Positions 41,197 through 52,620 of a DNA stretch of 64,000 nt are shown here, piece after piece. Under the pieces are notes generated by a model. It was not told the origin of the DNA and ran no database searches. It saw nothing but the letters and a program-made list of their open reading frames with translations. Every line of letters begins with the position of its first letter. Within the stretch, counting starts at the first letter, position 1. This DNA comes from Streptomyces chartreusis NRRL 3882 (GTDB lineage: Bacteria > Actinomycetota > Actinomycetes > Streptomycetales > Streptomycetaceae): positions 6,638,001-6,702,000 of the forward strand of contig NZ_LT963352.1 of the NCBI RefSeq assembly GCF_900236475.1, in the 5' to 3' direction. The position numbers and the translations under genes are program-made.

Positions 41197-42867
41197 TCAG
41201 ACCGCGTCGTAGACGCGCTCCATCTTCTGCGTGCCGCTGCGGGTGCGGTACGAGCGGGACCACGTGGCGGTCGCGTCGCGCTTCGCGCGGTCCGAGATGA
41301 CGTAGTAGTCCATCTGCGCGCGCTCGGCCGTGATGTCCAGGACGCCGAAGCCGTGGCGGTCGGTGTCGACCCAGTGGACGTGCCGGTTGGCGGCGCGGAT
41401 CACGGGTGCGGCGACCGCGGAGACCGTGCCCTGCGGGACCTTGACCATGTCGTCGAGGTTGTCGGAGGTGACCGAGGTGACGACGAACTCCGTGGCGGCC
41501 GAGGGGGACAGCGGATACGTACCGGCGTCCACCGGCACGTCGTTGGCCCAGGCCATGTGGATGTCGCCGGTGAGGAAGACCGTGTTGCGGATCGCGTTCG
41601 CGCGCAGGTGGGCGAGGAGCTCGCGCCGGTCGTCGGTGTAGCCGTCCCACTGGTCGGTGTTGAGGGCGAGGCCCTCCTGCGGCAGGCCCAGCAGCTTGGC
41701 GAGGGGCTTCAGCAGATCGGCGGAGAGGGAGCCTATGGCGAACGGCGAGACCATCACCGAGTTGCCGACCAGCCGCCAGGTGGTGTCGGACGCCTTCAGG
41801 CCCGCCTTGAGCCAGTCCAGCTGGGCGCGGCCGGTGAGCGTGCGGTCCGGGTCGTCGACCCCGCCGTTGCCGACCTTGACCTGCTGCGAGCGGAAGGAGC
41901 GCAGGTCCAGCAGCGAGAGGTCGGCCAGCTTGCCGAAGCGCAGCCGGCGGTAGGTGGTGCCCGCGATCGCCGGGCGCACCGGCATCCACTCGAAGTAGGC
42001 CTGCTTGGCGGCGGCCTGGCGGACGGACCAGGTGCCCTCGGCGCCCTCCGTGTGGTTCTCGGCGCCGCCCGACCAGGCGTCGTTGGCGAACTCGTGGTCG
42101 TCCCAGATCGCCACGACCGGGGCCGCCGCGTGCAGCGCCTGGAGGTCCGGGTCGGTCTTGTAACGCCCGTGCCGGGTGCGGTAGTCGGCGAGGGTGACGA
42201 TCTCGTGGGCCGGGGCGTGCGGGCGGACGACCGTGCCGCGGGTGCCGTACTCGCCGGTGCCGTACTCGTAGATGTAGTCGCCGAGGTGCAGCCAGGCGTC
42301 CAGGTCGCCGCGGGCCGCGAGATGGCGGTACGAGGAGAAGTAGCCGGCCTCCCAGTTGGCGCAGGAGACCACGCCGAAGCGGAGGCCGGTGACGGACGCG
42401 TCGGCCGCCGGGGCGGTGCGGGTGCGGGCGGCGGGGGAGTCGGTGCCGCCGGCGGAGAAGCGGAACCAGTAGTCGGTGGCCGGTTCCAGGCCGCGGATGT
42501 CGGCCTTCACGGTGTGGTCGGAGGCGGCCGTCGCGGTGGTGGAGCCCTTGGCGACGACGGTGGTGAACGCCCGGTCCTCGGCGACGACCCAGCTCACCTC
42601 GGTGTCCGGGCCGAGTCCGGAGCCGGGTACGGCCTCCGGGACGGGGGTCACGCGGGTCCACAGCAGGACGCCGTCCGGCAGGGGGTCACCGGAGGCGACG
42701 CCGTGCAGGAAGGCGGGAGCCTGGTCGACGGCGCGCGCGGGCAGGGTCGCTGCCAGCGGTCCGGCCAGGACAGCGGTCGCCGCCGCGGCCATGACGACCG
42801 TACGGCGGCGCGGGGTGAGGGAGTTGAGGTCCTCTGACGGCTTCGATGATCTGTATCGACTGGTCAC
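41197..42867 (-). CDS. phoD: Tat-exported alkaline phosphatase/phosphodiesterase PhoD
   Basis: This 556-residue PhoD begins with a twin-arginine signal (TPRRRTVVMAAAATAVLAG, residues 18-36; cleavage after ARA near 46). An N-terminal beta domain containing GVASGDPLPDGVLLWTRV precedes the PhoD metallophosphatase domain. Metal ligands are visible in LHLGDYIYEYG, WDDHEFANDAW and LTGDIHMAWAN. The family hydrolyses phosphate esters outside the cell, using Ca and Fe. In Streptomyces such genes are usually under PhoP control, but I see no clear PHO-box repeats here. The start is GTG 42867. A palindrome lies just upstream. Confidence 0.93.
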   Translation of the reverse strand: MTSRYRSSKPSEDLNSLTPRRRTVVMAAAATAVLAGPLAATLPARAVDQAPAFLHGVASGDPLPDGVLLWTRVTPVPEAVPGSGLGPDTEVSWVVAEDRAFTTVVAKGSTTATAASDHTVKADIRGLEPATDYWFRFSAGGTDSPAARTRTAPAADASVTGLRFGVVSCANWEAGYFSSYRHLAARGDLDAWLHLGDYIYEYGTGEYGTRGTVVRPHAPAHEIVTLADYRTRHGRYKTDPDLQALHAAAPVVAIWDDHEFANDAWSGGAENHTEGAEGTWSVRQAAAKQAYFEWMPVRPAIAGTTYRRLRFGKLADLSLLDLRSFRSQQVKVGNGGVDDPDRTLTGRAQLDWLKAGLKASDTTWRLVGNSVMVSPFAIGSLSADLLKPLAKLLGLPQEGLALNTDQWDGYTDDRRELLAHLRANAIRNTVFLTGDIHMAWANDVPVDAGTYPLSPSAATEFVVTSVTSDNLDDMVKVPQGTVSAVAAPVIRAANRHVHWVDTDRHGFGVLDITAERAQMDYYVISDRAKRDATATWSRSYRTRSGTQKMERVYDAV

Positions 42868-42871
42868 GGAC

Positions 42872-42887
42872 GATCAGGTTACTGATC
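42872..42887. promoter_or_regulatory. Palindrome at the phoD promoter
   Basis: GATCAGGTTACTGATC has perfect 6-nt arms around GTTA and ends 5 nt before the phoD GTG. On the minus strand it spans TAACCT, a plausible -10 for a leaderless transcript. It could be an operator for an unidentified repressor. It is unlike the 11-bp direct repeats bound by PhoP. Confidence 0.45.
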
Positions 42888-42897
42888 GGTACACGCC

Positions 42898-42930
42898 AGA
42901 GCGGGCGAACTCCCGAAGTTCGCCCGCTCT
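42898..42930 (-). terminator. Terminator hairpin after the DsbA-like gene
   Basis: A perfect 14-bp inverted repeat (AGAGCGGGCGAACT, 42898-42911, with 42917-42930) and a 5-nt loop, CCCGA, lie 30 nt beyond the stop of the minus-strand thioredoxin gene and just upstream of the phoD promoter. Confidence 0.85.
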
Positions 42931-42959
42931 TCACGTGGTGGCCGGTCCCGGACCCGCCG

Positions 42960-43778
42960 TCACTTCTTGAGGGCCTCGCCCACCACCCGGTTGAAGTCGG
43001 CCACCGTCATCAGCGGCGTGCCCTGGCTGTCGGCGGTGAGCTGCTTGCCGTCCATGACGAAGCCCGGGGTGCCCGTGACGCCGTCCTTGTTGTCGTCGAA
43101 GGTCTTCGACATGGCCATCGCCCAGGCGTCGTAGGTGCCCTTCTCGACCGCGTCCTGGAACTTCTTGTTGTTCTTCAGCTCCGGGACGGTGTTCGCGACC
43201 TTGATGAGGTAACTGTCGTTCTTGAACTCGTCGGTCGTCTCGTCCGGGTGCCACTTCTTGGAGTACAGCGCGGCCTTGTAGTCGAGGAACGCCTCGGGGC
43301 TGACGTTCAGCGCGGCGCCCAGGGCGCTCAGCGCGTTCTTGGAGCCCTCGCCGTTGTCCTTGTTGTCGATGAAGGTGGCGCCGATGAACTGCATCTTGAA
43401 CTTGCCGTCGTCGATGTCCTTCTTCACGGTCGGACCGACGGTCTGCTCGAACTGGGCGCACACGGGGCAGCGCGGGTCCTCGTAGACCTTCAGGGTCTTC
43501 TTGGCCGAGTCCTTGCCGATGACGACCGTGGTGCCCTTGGTGCCCGTGGTGTTGGCCGGGGCGACGACCTCCGCGTCCTTCTGGGCCTCCCAGTGCGTGG
43601 GCTTGTTGGCCTGGACGACCGCGTAGCCGATGCCGCCGGCTATCGCCAGGACGCCGACGATGGAGGCGGCGACGATGATCTGCCGCTTGGCCTTCGCCCG
43701 CTTGGCCTCGCGCTCGCGTTCGGCGCGCAGCCGCTCACGGGCCGCCGTCTTCGCCGCCTGGGTGTTCCGCTTGCTCAT
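42960..43778 (-). CDS. Membrane-anchored DsbA-like thioredoxin-fold protein
   Basis: This 272-residue protein has a highly basic, Ala/Arg/Lys-rich cytoplasmic segment (1-32), one helix (about 34-55), and an extracytoplasmic DsbA-type domain with the redox motif Cys104-Pro-Val-Cys107. GVTGTPGFVMDGK supplies the cis-Pro loop. It probably forms or repairs disulfides in exported proteins. ATG 43778 has GGAGAA about 10 nt upstream; ten more in-frame residues to 43808 are unlikely. The gene upstream encodes a membrane protein that may be its partner. Confidence 0.9.
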   Translation of the reverse strand: MSKRNTQAAKTAARERLRAEREREAKRAKAKRQIIVAASIVGVLAIAGGIGYAVVQANKPTHWEAQKDAEVVAPANTTGTKGTTVVIGKDSAKKTLKVYEDPRCPVCAQFEQTVGPTVKKDIDDGKFKMQFIGATFIDNKDNGEGSKNALSALGAALNVSPEAFLDYKAALYSKKWHPDETTDEFKNDSYLIKVANTVPELKNNKKFQDAVEKGTYDAWAMAMSKTFDDNKDGVTGTPGFVMDGKQLTADSQGTPLMTVADFNRVVGEALKK

Positions 43779-43856
43779 GGTGATGTTCTCCGTCGGGGAC
43801 GCGCACACGTCGTGTGCGGAATACGTAAGGGGGACTGCCGGTGCTCGAAAGGTGCC

Positions 43857-44573
43857 TCACGCGAAGGCGGGCGAGCACGGCGGTCCACGCCGTCCCAGAC
43901 AGTGGGCGAGGATCCGCTCGCGGGCGGTGGGCGTGCGGTCGACGGCCCGCGACGGCAGGCGGCGCCCTGCCGGGGCCCGCGTCACCGTCACGGCGGCGAC
44001 CGCCAGCAGCAGCGGCCGGAACGTGGTCGCCCCCACCGCCCGCAGCAACTGGGCCAGGGCCCGCTCGCCCCGGCGCAGCCAGACGGCGGCGGCCAGTCCC
44101 ACGCCGACGTGCGCGCCGAGCAGCAGCCAGGCGGTGGCGGGGTCGGCGTGCGCGACCGCGGCCGAGAGCCGTTCGGTGCCGGTGGCCCCGGCCATCCGGG
44201 CCAGTGGTGTGCCGATCTCACCGCCCCCGCACAGCACGTCCAGGCCGACCGACCGCAGGGGGCCGGCGACCGGGCCGCCCGACCGGCCGTAACAGGCGTG
44301 CTGCCCCGTGGTGAACACCGTGTCGGCGGCCAGTTCCAGCGGGATCAGCAGGGCCGCGATCCGCCCGAAGGAGCGCTCGCGGCCCGCCAGGGCGTACGCG
44401 ATCACGAACACGGTGGCGGCGACCGCGGCCACCGTGCCCATCGGGAGCGGGACCCGGGACAGCAGCACGTGCGACGCGGTGCTGAGCGTCACGACCACTG
44501 CCGTGAACAGCGCCGCGCGTACGGCTCTGAGCTGGATCCCGGATATGTCCATAGCGAAAGGAGAGTCTGTCAC
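43857..44573 (-). CDS. Polytopic membrane protein of unknown function
   Basis: This 238-residue protein has about five hydrophobic segments (near residues 18-37, 43-62, 72-88, 145-165, 185-200). It has three non-terminal Cys, two of them in an external-looking loop (QHACYG and LDVLCGGGEIG), and a basic Pro-rich tail. I do not recognise the family. It lies upstream of the DsbA-like gene on the same strand (78 nt apart), so its cysteines may be served by that protein. GTG 44573 gives the longest form; ATG 44552 is equally possible, since neither has a clear ribosome binding site. Confidence 0.65.
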   Translation of the reverse strand: MTDSPFAMDISGIQLRAVRAALFTAVVVTLSTASHVLLSRVPLPMGTVAAVAATVFVIAYALAGRERSFGRIAALLIPLELAADTVFTTGQHACYGRSGGPVAGPLRSVGLDVLCGGGEIGTPLARMAGATGTERLSAAVAHADPATAWLLLGAHVGVGLAAAVWLRRGERALAQLLRAVGATTFRPLLLAVAAVTVTRAPAGRRLPSRAVDRTPTARERILAHCLGRRGPPCSPAFA

Positions 44574-44579
44574 GGGGGC

Positions 44580-44650
44580 CTGTAAGGGACCCCTAAAGGA
44601 TGCCTGTGAGTGAGCGGACGGCCAAAGCCCCGGCTCAGGGGCCCTTACAG
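44580..44650 (-). repeat. Long-range inverted repeat at the end of the DUF2252 gene
   Basis: CTGTAAGGGACCCC (44580-44593) can pair with GGGGCCCTTACAG (44638-44650), leaving one bulged A, across a 44-nt loop. The right arm includes the DUF2252 stop codon (44647-44645), and the left arm ends 7 nt before the next gene's GTG start. It may be a terminator or a structure controlling read-through into the membrane protein gene. Confidence 0.45.
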
Positions 44651-45970
44651 ACCCGGGATCCGGCCGTTGCGGAACAGGTCCACGAAGGTCTGGTGGTCGG
44701 CACGCGCCCGTGCGCCGTAGCTGTGCGCGAAGTCGATCAGCAGCGGCGCGAAGCCCTCCTCGTCGGCCGCGATCGCCGCGTCGATCGCCCGCTCCGTGGA
44801 GAACGGCACCAGGGACTCACCGGACTGGTCGTCCGCCGCCGAGTGCATCGTGGCCGTGGCCCGGCCGAGGTCGGCCACCACCTGGGCGATCTCCTCCGCG
44901 TCGTCGATGTCGCCCCAGTCGAGGTCCACCGCGTACGGCGAGACCTCGGCGACCAGCTGGCCCGCGCCGTCCAGCTCCGTCCAGCCCAGCCACGGGTCGG
45001 CGTGCGCCTGGAGGGCGCGCTGGGAGATGACGGTGCGGTGCCCCTCGTGCTGGAAGTAGCCGCGGATGGCCTGGTCCGTGACGTGCCGGGAGACGGCCGG
45101 GGTCTGGGCCTGCTTGATGTAGATCACCACATCGTTCTCCAGGGCGTCGCTGTGGCCCTCCAGCAGGATGTTGTACGACGGCAGCCCCGCGGAGCCGATG
45201 CCGATGCCGCGCCGGCCGACGACGTCCTTCACGCGGTAGGAGTCCGGGCGGGCCAGCGAGCTGTCCGGGAGCGTCTCCAGGTAGCCGTCGAAGGCGGCGA
45301 GGACCTTGTAGCGCGTGGCCGCGTCCAGCTCGACGGAGCCGCCCCCGGCCGCGAAACGGCGCTCGAAGTCGCGGATCTCCGTCATCGACTCCAGCAGCCC
45401 GAAGCGGGTCAGCGACCGGGCGTCCCGCAGCGCGTCGAGCAGCGGGCCCTGCGCGGTGTCCAGCGTGAACGGCGGCACCTCGTCGCTCTTGGCGCCGGTG
45501 GCCAGGGCGTGGATCCGCTCGCGGTACGCGACCGCGTAGACCGTCACCAGCTCGGAGATCTGCTCGTCGCTGAGCGCCTTCGCGTACCCGATGAGGGCGA
45601 TGGAGGCGGCGAAGCGCTTCAGGTCCCAGGTGAACGGGCCGACGTAGGCCTCGTCGAAGTCGTTGACGTTGAAGATCAGGCGGCCGTTGGCGTCCATGTA
45701 CGTGCCGAAGTTCTCCGCGTGCAGGTCGCCGTGGATCCACACGCGCGAGGTGCGCTCGTCCAGGAACGGCCCGCCCTGCTTCTCGTCGTCGAGATCGTGG
45801 TAAAAGAGGCACGCCGTGCCCCGGTAGAACGCGAAGGCCGAGGCCGCCATCTTCCGGAACTTCACGCGGAACGCGGCCGGGTCGGCGGCCAGGAGCTCGC
45901 CGAAGGCGGTGTCGAAGACGGTGAGGATCTCCTCGCCGCGGTGCTCGTCGTCGAGCTGCGGGAACGACAT
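44645..45970 (-). CDS. DUF2252 family protein (kinase-like fold)
   Basis: This 441-residue DUF2252 member has residues reminiscent of aminoglycoside/choline phosphotransferases: IHGDLHAENFG (His80, Asp82, His84, Asn87) resembles a catalytic loop, and NVNDFDEAY (Asp104, Asp106) a metal-binding DFD. GRRGIGIGSAGLPSY is a conserved Gly-rich region near 253-267, so the order of motifs differs from ordinary kinases (circularly permuted). Function is unknown. The ATG at 45970 faces dnaE across a 217-nt divergent gap. Confidence 0.88.
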   Translation of the reverse strand: MSFPQLDDEHRGEEILTVFDTAFGELLAADPAAFRVKFRKMAASAFAFYRGTACLFYHDLDDEKQGGPFLDERTSRVWIHGDLHAENFGTYMDANGRLIFNVNDFDEAYVGPFTWDLKRFAASIALIGYAKALSDEQISELVTVYAVAYRERIHALATGAKSDEVPPFTLDTAQGPLLDALRDARSLTRFGLLESMTEIRDFERRFAAGGGSVELDAATRYKVLAAFDGYLETLPDSSLARPDSYRVKDVVGRRGIGIGSAGLPSYNILLEGHSDALENDVVIYIKQAQTPAVSRHVTDQAIRGYFQHEGHRTVISQRALQAHADPWLGWTELDGAGQLVAEVSPYAVDLDWGDIDDAEEIAQVVADLGRATATMHSAADDQSGESLVPFSTERAIDAAIAADEEGFAPLLIDFAHSYGARARADHQTFVDLFRNGRIPGL

Positions 45971-46187
45971 CGCTGGGTGCCTCCTGGTGCATAACGTCTC
46001 GGGGCGGCAGGTCCGCCCTCCGGCTAACGTGCGGCGGTCCGCGGGAGTGCCCGCGAGCCCCGCACGAAGGTACGCGGGTCAGGCCCCCGGGTGTCAGTGG
46101 CGAGGCATAGACTTCGACGCTGTCCCCCAGACTGTCCGCAGCCTGTCGGGCCCCATTCGACGTACGTTTTCCCTGGAGGCCGCAGCC

Positions 46188-49727
<3,540 letters not shown>

Positions 49728-49753
49728 CCGAGGCCGCGGACGGCTTTCGATGC

Positions 49754-49793
49754 GCGTGAGGGGCGTACCCGGTACCTGGTACGCCCCTCGCGC
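49754..49793. terminator. Bidirectional terminator after dnaE
   Basis: A 16-bp stem with one G-T wobble (GCGTGAGGGGCGTACC, 49754-49769, with 49778-49793) and an 8-nt loop lies between dnaE and the convergent small gene. Confidence 0.85.
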
Positions 49794-49828
49794 ATGTGCG
49801 CGGGTCTCAACAACCCGTCACACAGATG

Positions 49829-49993
49829 TCAGTTGTGGCCGAAGCTGCGCTTCCGCTTGCGGGACGCCACGTCACCGGGGGTCAGCTCGGCCTCGGTCTG
49901 GGGCTCCGCCTCGGTCGCCGGGCTGCGGTCCGCACGCTGCCCGCGCTCGGTCGGACGCTGCTGCTTACGGTCACGGTTCTTGTTCTTGGCCAT
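49829..49993 (-). CDS. Small basic hydrophilic protein, 54 aa
   Basis: The ATG at 49993 has a perfect AGGAGG (50006-50001 on the minus strand) 7 nt upstream. The peptide begins MAKNKNRDRKQQRPTERGQR and ends RKRKRSFGHN. It is highly charged, has no membrane segment and is probably disordered. Similar MAKNKNRD-type peptides are common in Streptomyces, from memory. Function unknown; the basic composition would fit nucleic acid or ribosome contact. The 213-nt gap upstream is shared with the divergent NYN gene. Confidence 0.75.
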   Translation of the reverse strand: MAKNKNRDRKQQRPTERGQRADRSPATEAEPQTEAELTPGDVASRKRKRSFGHN

Positions 49994-50215
49994 GGTGATG
50001 CCTCCTGTGGGGGATCTAGGGGCCAGGGCCGGGACCAGATTCACACAGGCCGACAACGATCGCATGTCGGACAATTACCCTGCGTGACAGGGGGAGTCGG
50101 AGCAGGCCGGAGCGAAACGCCACGCCGAAGATCGAGTTCCCGCCGTTAACCTCCGCGCCGTCGGGCAGACTCGAAGCAAGCCCGAAGCAAACCTCCCGGG
50201 AAGAGGGTGAGTCGT

Positions 50216-51427
50216 GTGGACCGCTGCATCGTCCTGGTGGACGCGGGGTATCTGCTGGGGGCAGCGGCGAGTCTCCTCGCCGGGGAGCCCTCACGATCCC
50301 GCATCACCGTCGATCACACCGCCCTCATCCAGGGGCTGCGCGAACGCGCCGAGTCGGACACACAGCAGCCGCTGCTGCGGATCTACTGGTTCGACGGCGC
50401 CCCCGACCGGGTCCCGCAGCCCGAGCACCGCAGGCTGCGCGTGATGCCCCGGGTCACCGTCCGGCTGGGCGCGCTGACCCGCAGCGACGGCCGCTGGGCG
50501 CAGAAGGGCGTGGACGCCGCCATGCATGCCGAGCTCACCGAGCTGGCCCGCAACCGCGCCTGCTCCGACGTCGTCCTCGTCACGGGCGACGGCGACCTGC
50601 TGCCCGGCATGATGGCCGCCAAGGAGCACGGCGTCGCCGTCCACCTGTGGGCCGTGCAGGCCGCCGACGGCGACTACAACCAGTCCGAGGACCTGGTCGC
50701 CGAGGCCGACGAGCGGCGCGTCCTGGACCGGACCTGGATCACCAAGGCCGTCCGCGCCAAGGAGCACACCGGCGTGTGCGCCCCGCAGCCCGCGCCCCGG
50801 CCCGAGATCGCCGCGATCCTCTCCGCCCCGCTGCCCGAGTCCGCGCTCGCCGCCGCGGCCGAGCGCCCCGCCCCGCAGCCCCAGCACCCCGCGGCCGGCC
50901 CCGGGCACAACGGCGCGGAGGAACGGGCGCCCGCCCCCAAAGGCGTCCCCACGCCCAAAGACCTGGCCGCCCTGCGCGCCCCAGGCCCCCAGTCCGCCCA
51001 GCACCCCGCCTCCGCCACCCTCCGGTGGTCCTCCGACAAGGGCTGGGTCGACCGGCCCACGGCCGAGCCCCCCGAGGCCGCCTCGATGCCGACGCTCGCC
51101 CAGCTGACCACGGCCGAACAGCGGTGGGCCGACCGTGAGGAGGACATCACCACGGTCGGCGGCGACCCCTACGAGGTGGGGCAGGTCTTCGCCCGGCGCT
51201 GGGTCGAGCGCCTCGGCGACCAGAGCCACCTCCAGAAACTGTCCGGGATGTACCCGCGCATCCCGCACCGCGTCGACGGCGAGCTGCTGCGCTACGCCGC
51301 CCGCTTCGGCCTGCTCGCCCACAAGGACGACCAGATCGACGAGCGGGACCGGTACGCCATCCGGGCCGGCTTCTGGAAGGAGATCGGCGTGCGCACGGGA
51401 GTGGAGCACGCGCCGGTCGGGGAATGA
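50216..51427 (+). CDS. NYN domain protein (PIN-like RNase fold)
   Basis: This 403-residue protein has an N-terminal NYN/LabA-like domain (about 1-165). Acidic active-site candidates are Asp9 (VLVDAGY), Asp in KGVDAAM (near 99) and the Asp pair in VTGDGDLLPG (near 121-130). This is the metal-dependent nuclease arrangement of PIN-like folds. A Pro/Ala-rich linker (about 180-300) leads to a conserved helical C-terminal domain (about 310-400). GTG 50216 was preferred over the in-frame GTG at 50207 because AGAGGG (50202-50207) then has normal spacing. RNA targets unknown. Confidence 0.88.
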   Translation: MDRCIVLVDAGYLLGAAASLLAGEPSRSRITVDHTALIQGLRERAESDTQQPLLRIYWFDGAPDRVPQPEHRRLRVMPRVTVRLGALTRSDGRWAQKGVDAAMHAELTELARNRACSDVVLVTGDGDLLPGMMAAKEHGVAVHLWAVQAADGDYNQSEDLVAEADERRVLDRTWITKAVRAKEHTGVCAPQPAPRPEIAAILSAPLPESALAAAAERPAPQPQHPAAGPGHNGAEERAPAPKGVPTPKDLAALRAPGPQSAQHPASATLRWSSDKGWVDRPTAEPPEAASMPTLAQLTTAEQRWADREEDITTVGGDPYEVGQVFARRWVERLGDQSHLQKLSGMYPRIPHRVDGELLRYAARFGLLAHKDDQIDERDRYAIRAGFWKEIGVRTGVEHAPVGE

Positions 51428-51505
51428 GGACTTTGCCGACGGATTTCCCGTTGTGGACCGACCCGAGAGCGGACCGGGGCGGTCGACCCCGTAGTCTCGT
51501 CCCTT

Positions 51506-52525
51506 GTGAGTAAGCGCGCGGCACAGGCATTTCGGCACGATGGTGACGTCGTGTGCGCGGTGCGCGGGCTGACCAAGACCTATCCGGCCGTACGCGGCCG
51601 GCGCGGCGCGCCCGGAACACCCGAGGTCCGCGCCACGGACGACGTGACGCTGGACATCCGGCGCGGCGAGATCTTCGGCCTGCTCGGGCCGAACGGTGCC
51701 GGCAAGTCCACCCTCGTGCGGCAGCTCACCGGGCTGATGCGCCCCGACCGCGGCAGCGTGGAGATCCTCGGGCACGACATCGTGCGCCACCCGGAGCGGG
51801 CCGCGCGGATCCTCGCCTACCTGGGGCAGGAATCCACCGCCCTCGACGAGCTGACCGTGTCGCTCGCCGCCGAGACCACCGGGCGGCTGCGCGGCCTGGA
51901 CGTCCGGCGGGCGCGGGCCGAGCGGGACGACGTGCTCGACGAGCTGGGGCTCGCCCCGCTCGCCGGGCGGCCGCTGAAGAAGCTCTCCGGAGGCCAGCGG
52001 CGCCTGGCGTGCTTCGCCGCGGCGCTGGTGGGGGAGCGGCCGCTGCTCGTGCTCGACGAGCCGACCACCGGCATGGACCCGGTGGCGCGGCGGGCCGTGT
52101 GGTCCGCCGTCGACCGGCGGCGGGCCGAGCGCGGGACGACCGTGCTGCTCGTCACCCACAACGTCATCGAGGCCGAGACCGTGCTCGACCGGGTGGCCGT
52201 CCTCGACCGGGGGCGGGTGATCGCCTGCGACACCCCGGCCGGGCTCAAGGAACAGGTCGCCGGCGAGGTGCGGGTCGACCTGGTGTGGCGGGACGCGCCG
52301 CCGCTGCACGTCCCCGAGGTGGCCGCGCTGCGGGACCGCGCCGTGGAGTCGGGGCGCCTGTGGACGCTCCGGCTCGGACCCGAGGAGGCCCGGGCGGTCG
52401 TCGCCACCGTCACCGGAGGGGCCGCCTTCGCCGCCCTGGACGATTTCACGCTGGCCACGCCGAGCCTGGAGGACGTGTACCTGGCCCTGGGCGGTGCCGT
52501 GCAGCAGGGGCTGGTGAAGGCGTGA
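51506..52525 (+). CDS. ABC transporter ATP-binding protein (DrrA/ABC-2 type)
   Basis: This 339-residue ATPase is complete: Walker A GPNGAGKST (61-69), a Q-loop Gln in LGQEST, signature LSGGQRRLA (near 160), Walker B LLVLDEPTTGMDP (near 180), and switch His in LVTHNV. A C-terminal about 100-residue domain is typical of multidrug/ABC-2 exporters. The GTG at 51506 lies 9 nt after TAGTCT (51491-51496), compatible with a leaderless mRNA. The stop overlaps a 32-codon ORF, which in turn overlaps the permease gene. Substrate unknown. Confidence 0.94.
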   Translation: MSKRAAQAFRHDGDVVCAVRGLTKTYPAVRGRRGAPGTPEVRATDDVTLDIRRGEIFGLLGPNGAGKSTLVRQLTGLMRPDRGSVEILGHDIVRHPERAARILAYLGQESTALDELTVSLAAETTGRLRGLDVRRARAERDDVLDELGLAPLAGRPLKKLSGGQRRLACFAAALVGERPLLVLDEPTTGMDPVARRAVWSAVDRRRAERGTTVLLVTHNVIEAETVLDRVAVLDRGRVIACDTPAGLKEQVAGEVRVDLVWRDAPPLHVPEVAALRDRAVESGRLWTLRLGPEEARAVVATVTGGAAFAALDDFTLATPSLEDVYLALGGAVQQGLVKA

Positions 52526-52620
52526 GGAGCACCGAAGCCTTGAGCGCGCGGGCCGCCGCGTACGTAGTGAACAGGGCGACTGCCGCAGTGGACCCGACGA
52601 AGGGGAGCAGCGCGACGTGA
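52522..52620 (+). CDS. Possible 32-aa ORF bridging ATPase and permease genes
   Basis: The GTG at 52522 overlaps the ATPase stop (GTGA), and its TGA at 52618-52620 overlaps the permease GTG at 52617 (GTGA again). The frame encodes MRSTEALSARAAAYVVNRAT and 12 more residues, with no membrane segment. Overlap at both ends is the pattern of genuinely coupled genes in this window, and the 91-nt gap would otherwise be unusually long for such a pair. It may serve only to carry ribosomes to the permease start. Confidence 0.4.
   Translation: MRSTEALSARAAAYVVNRATAAVDPTKGSSAT

Noticed and set aside
42868..43000. PHO box for phoD
   Set aside because: I looked for GTTCACC-type direct repeats and saw none convincing between the GTG and the preceding terminator.
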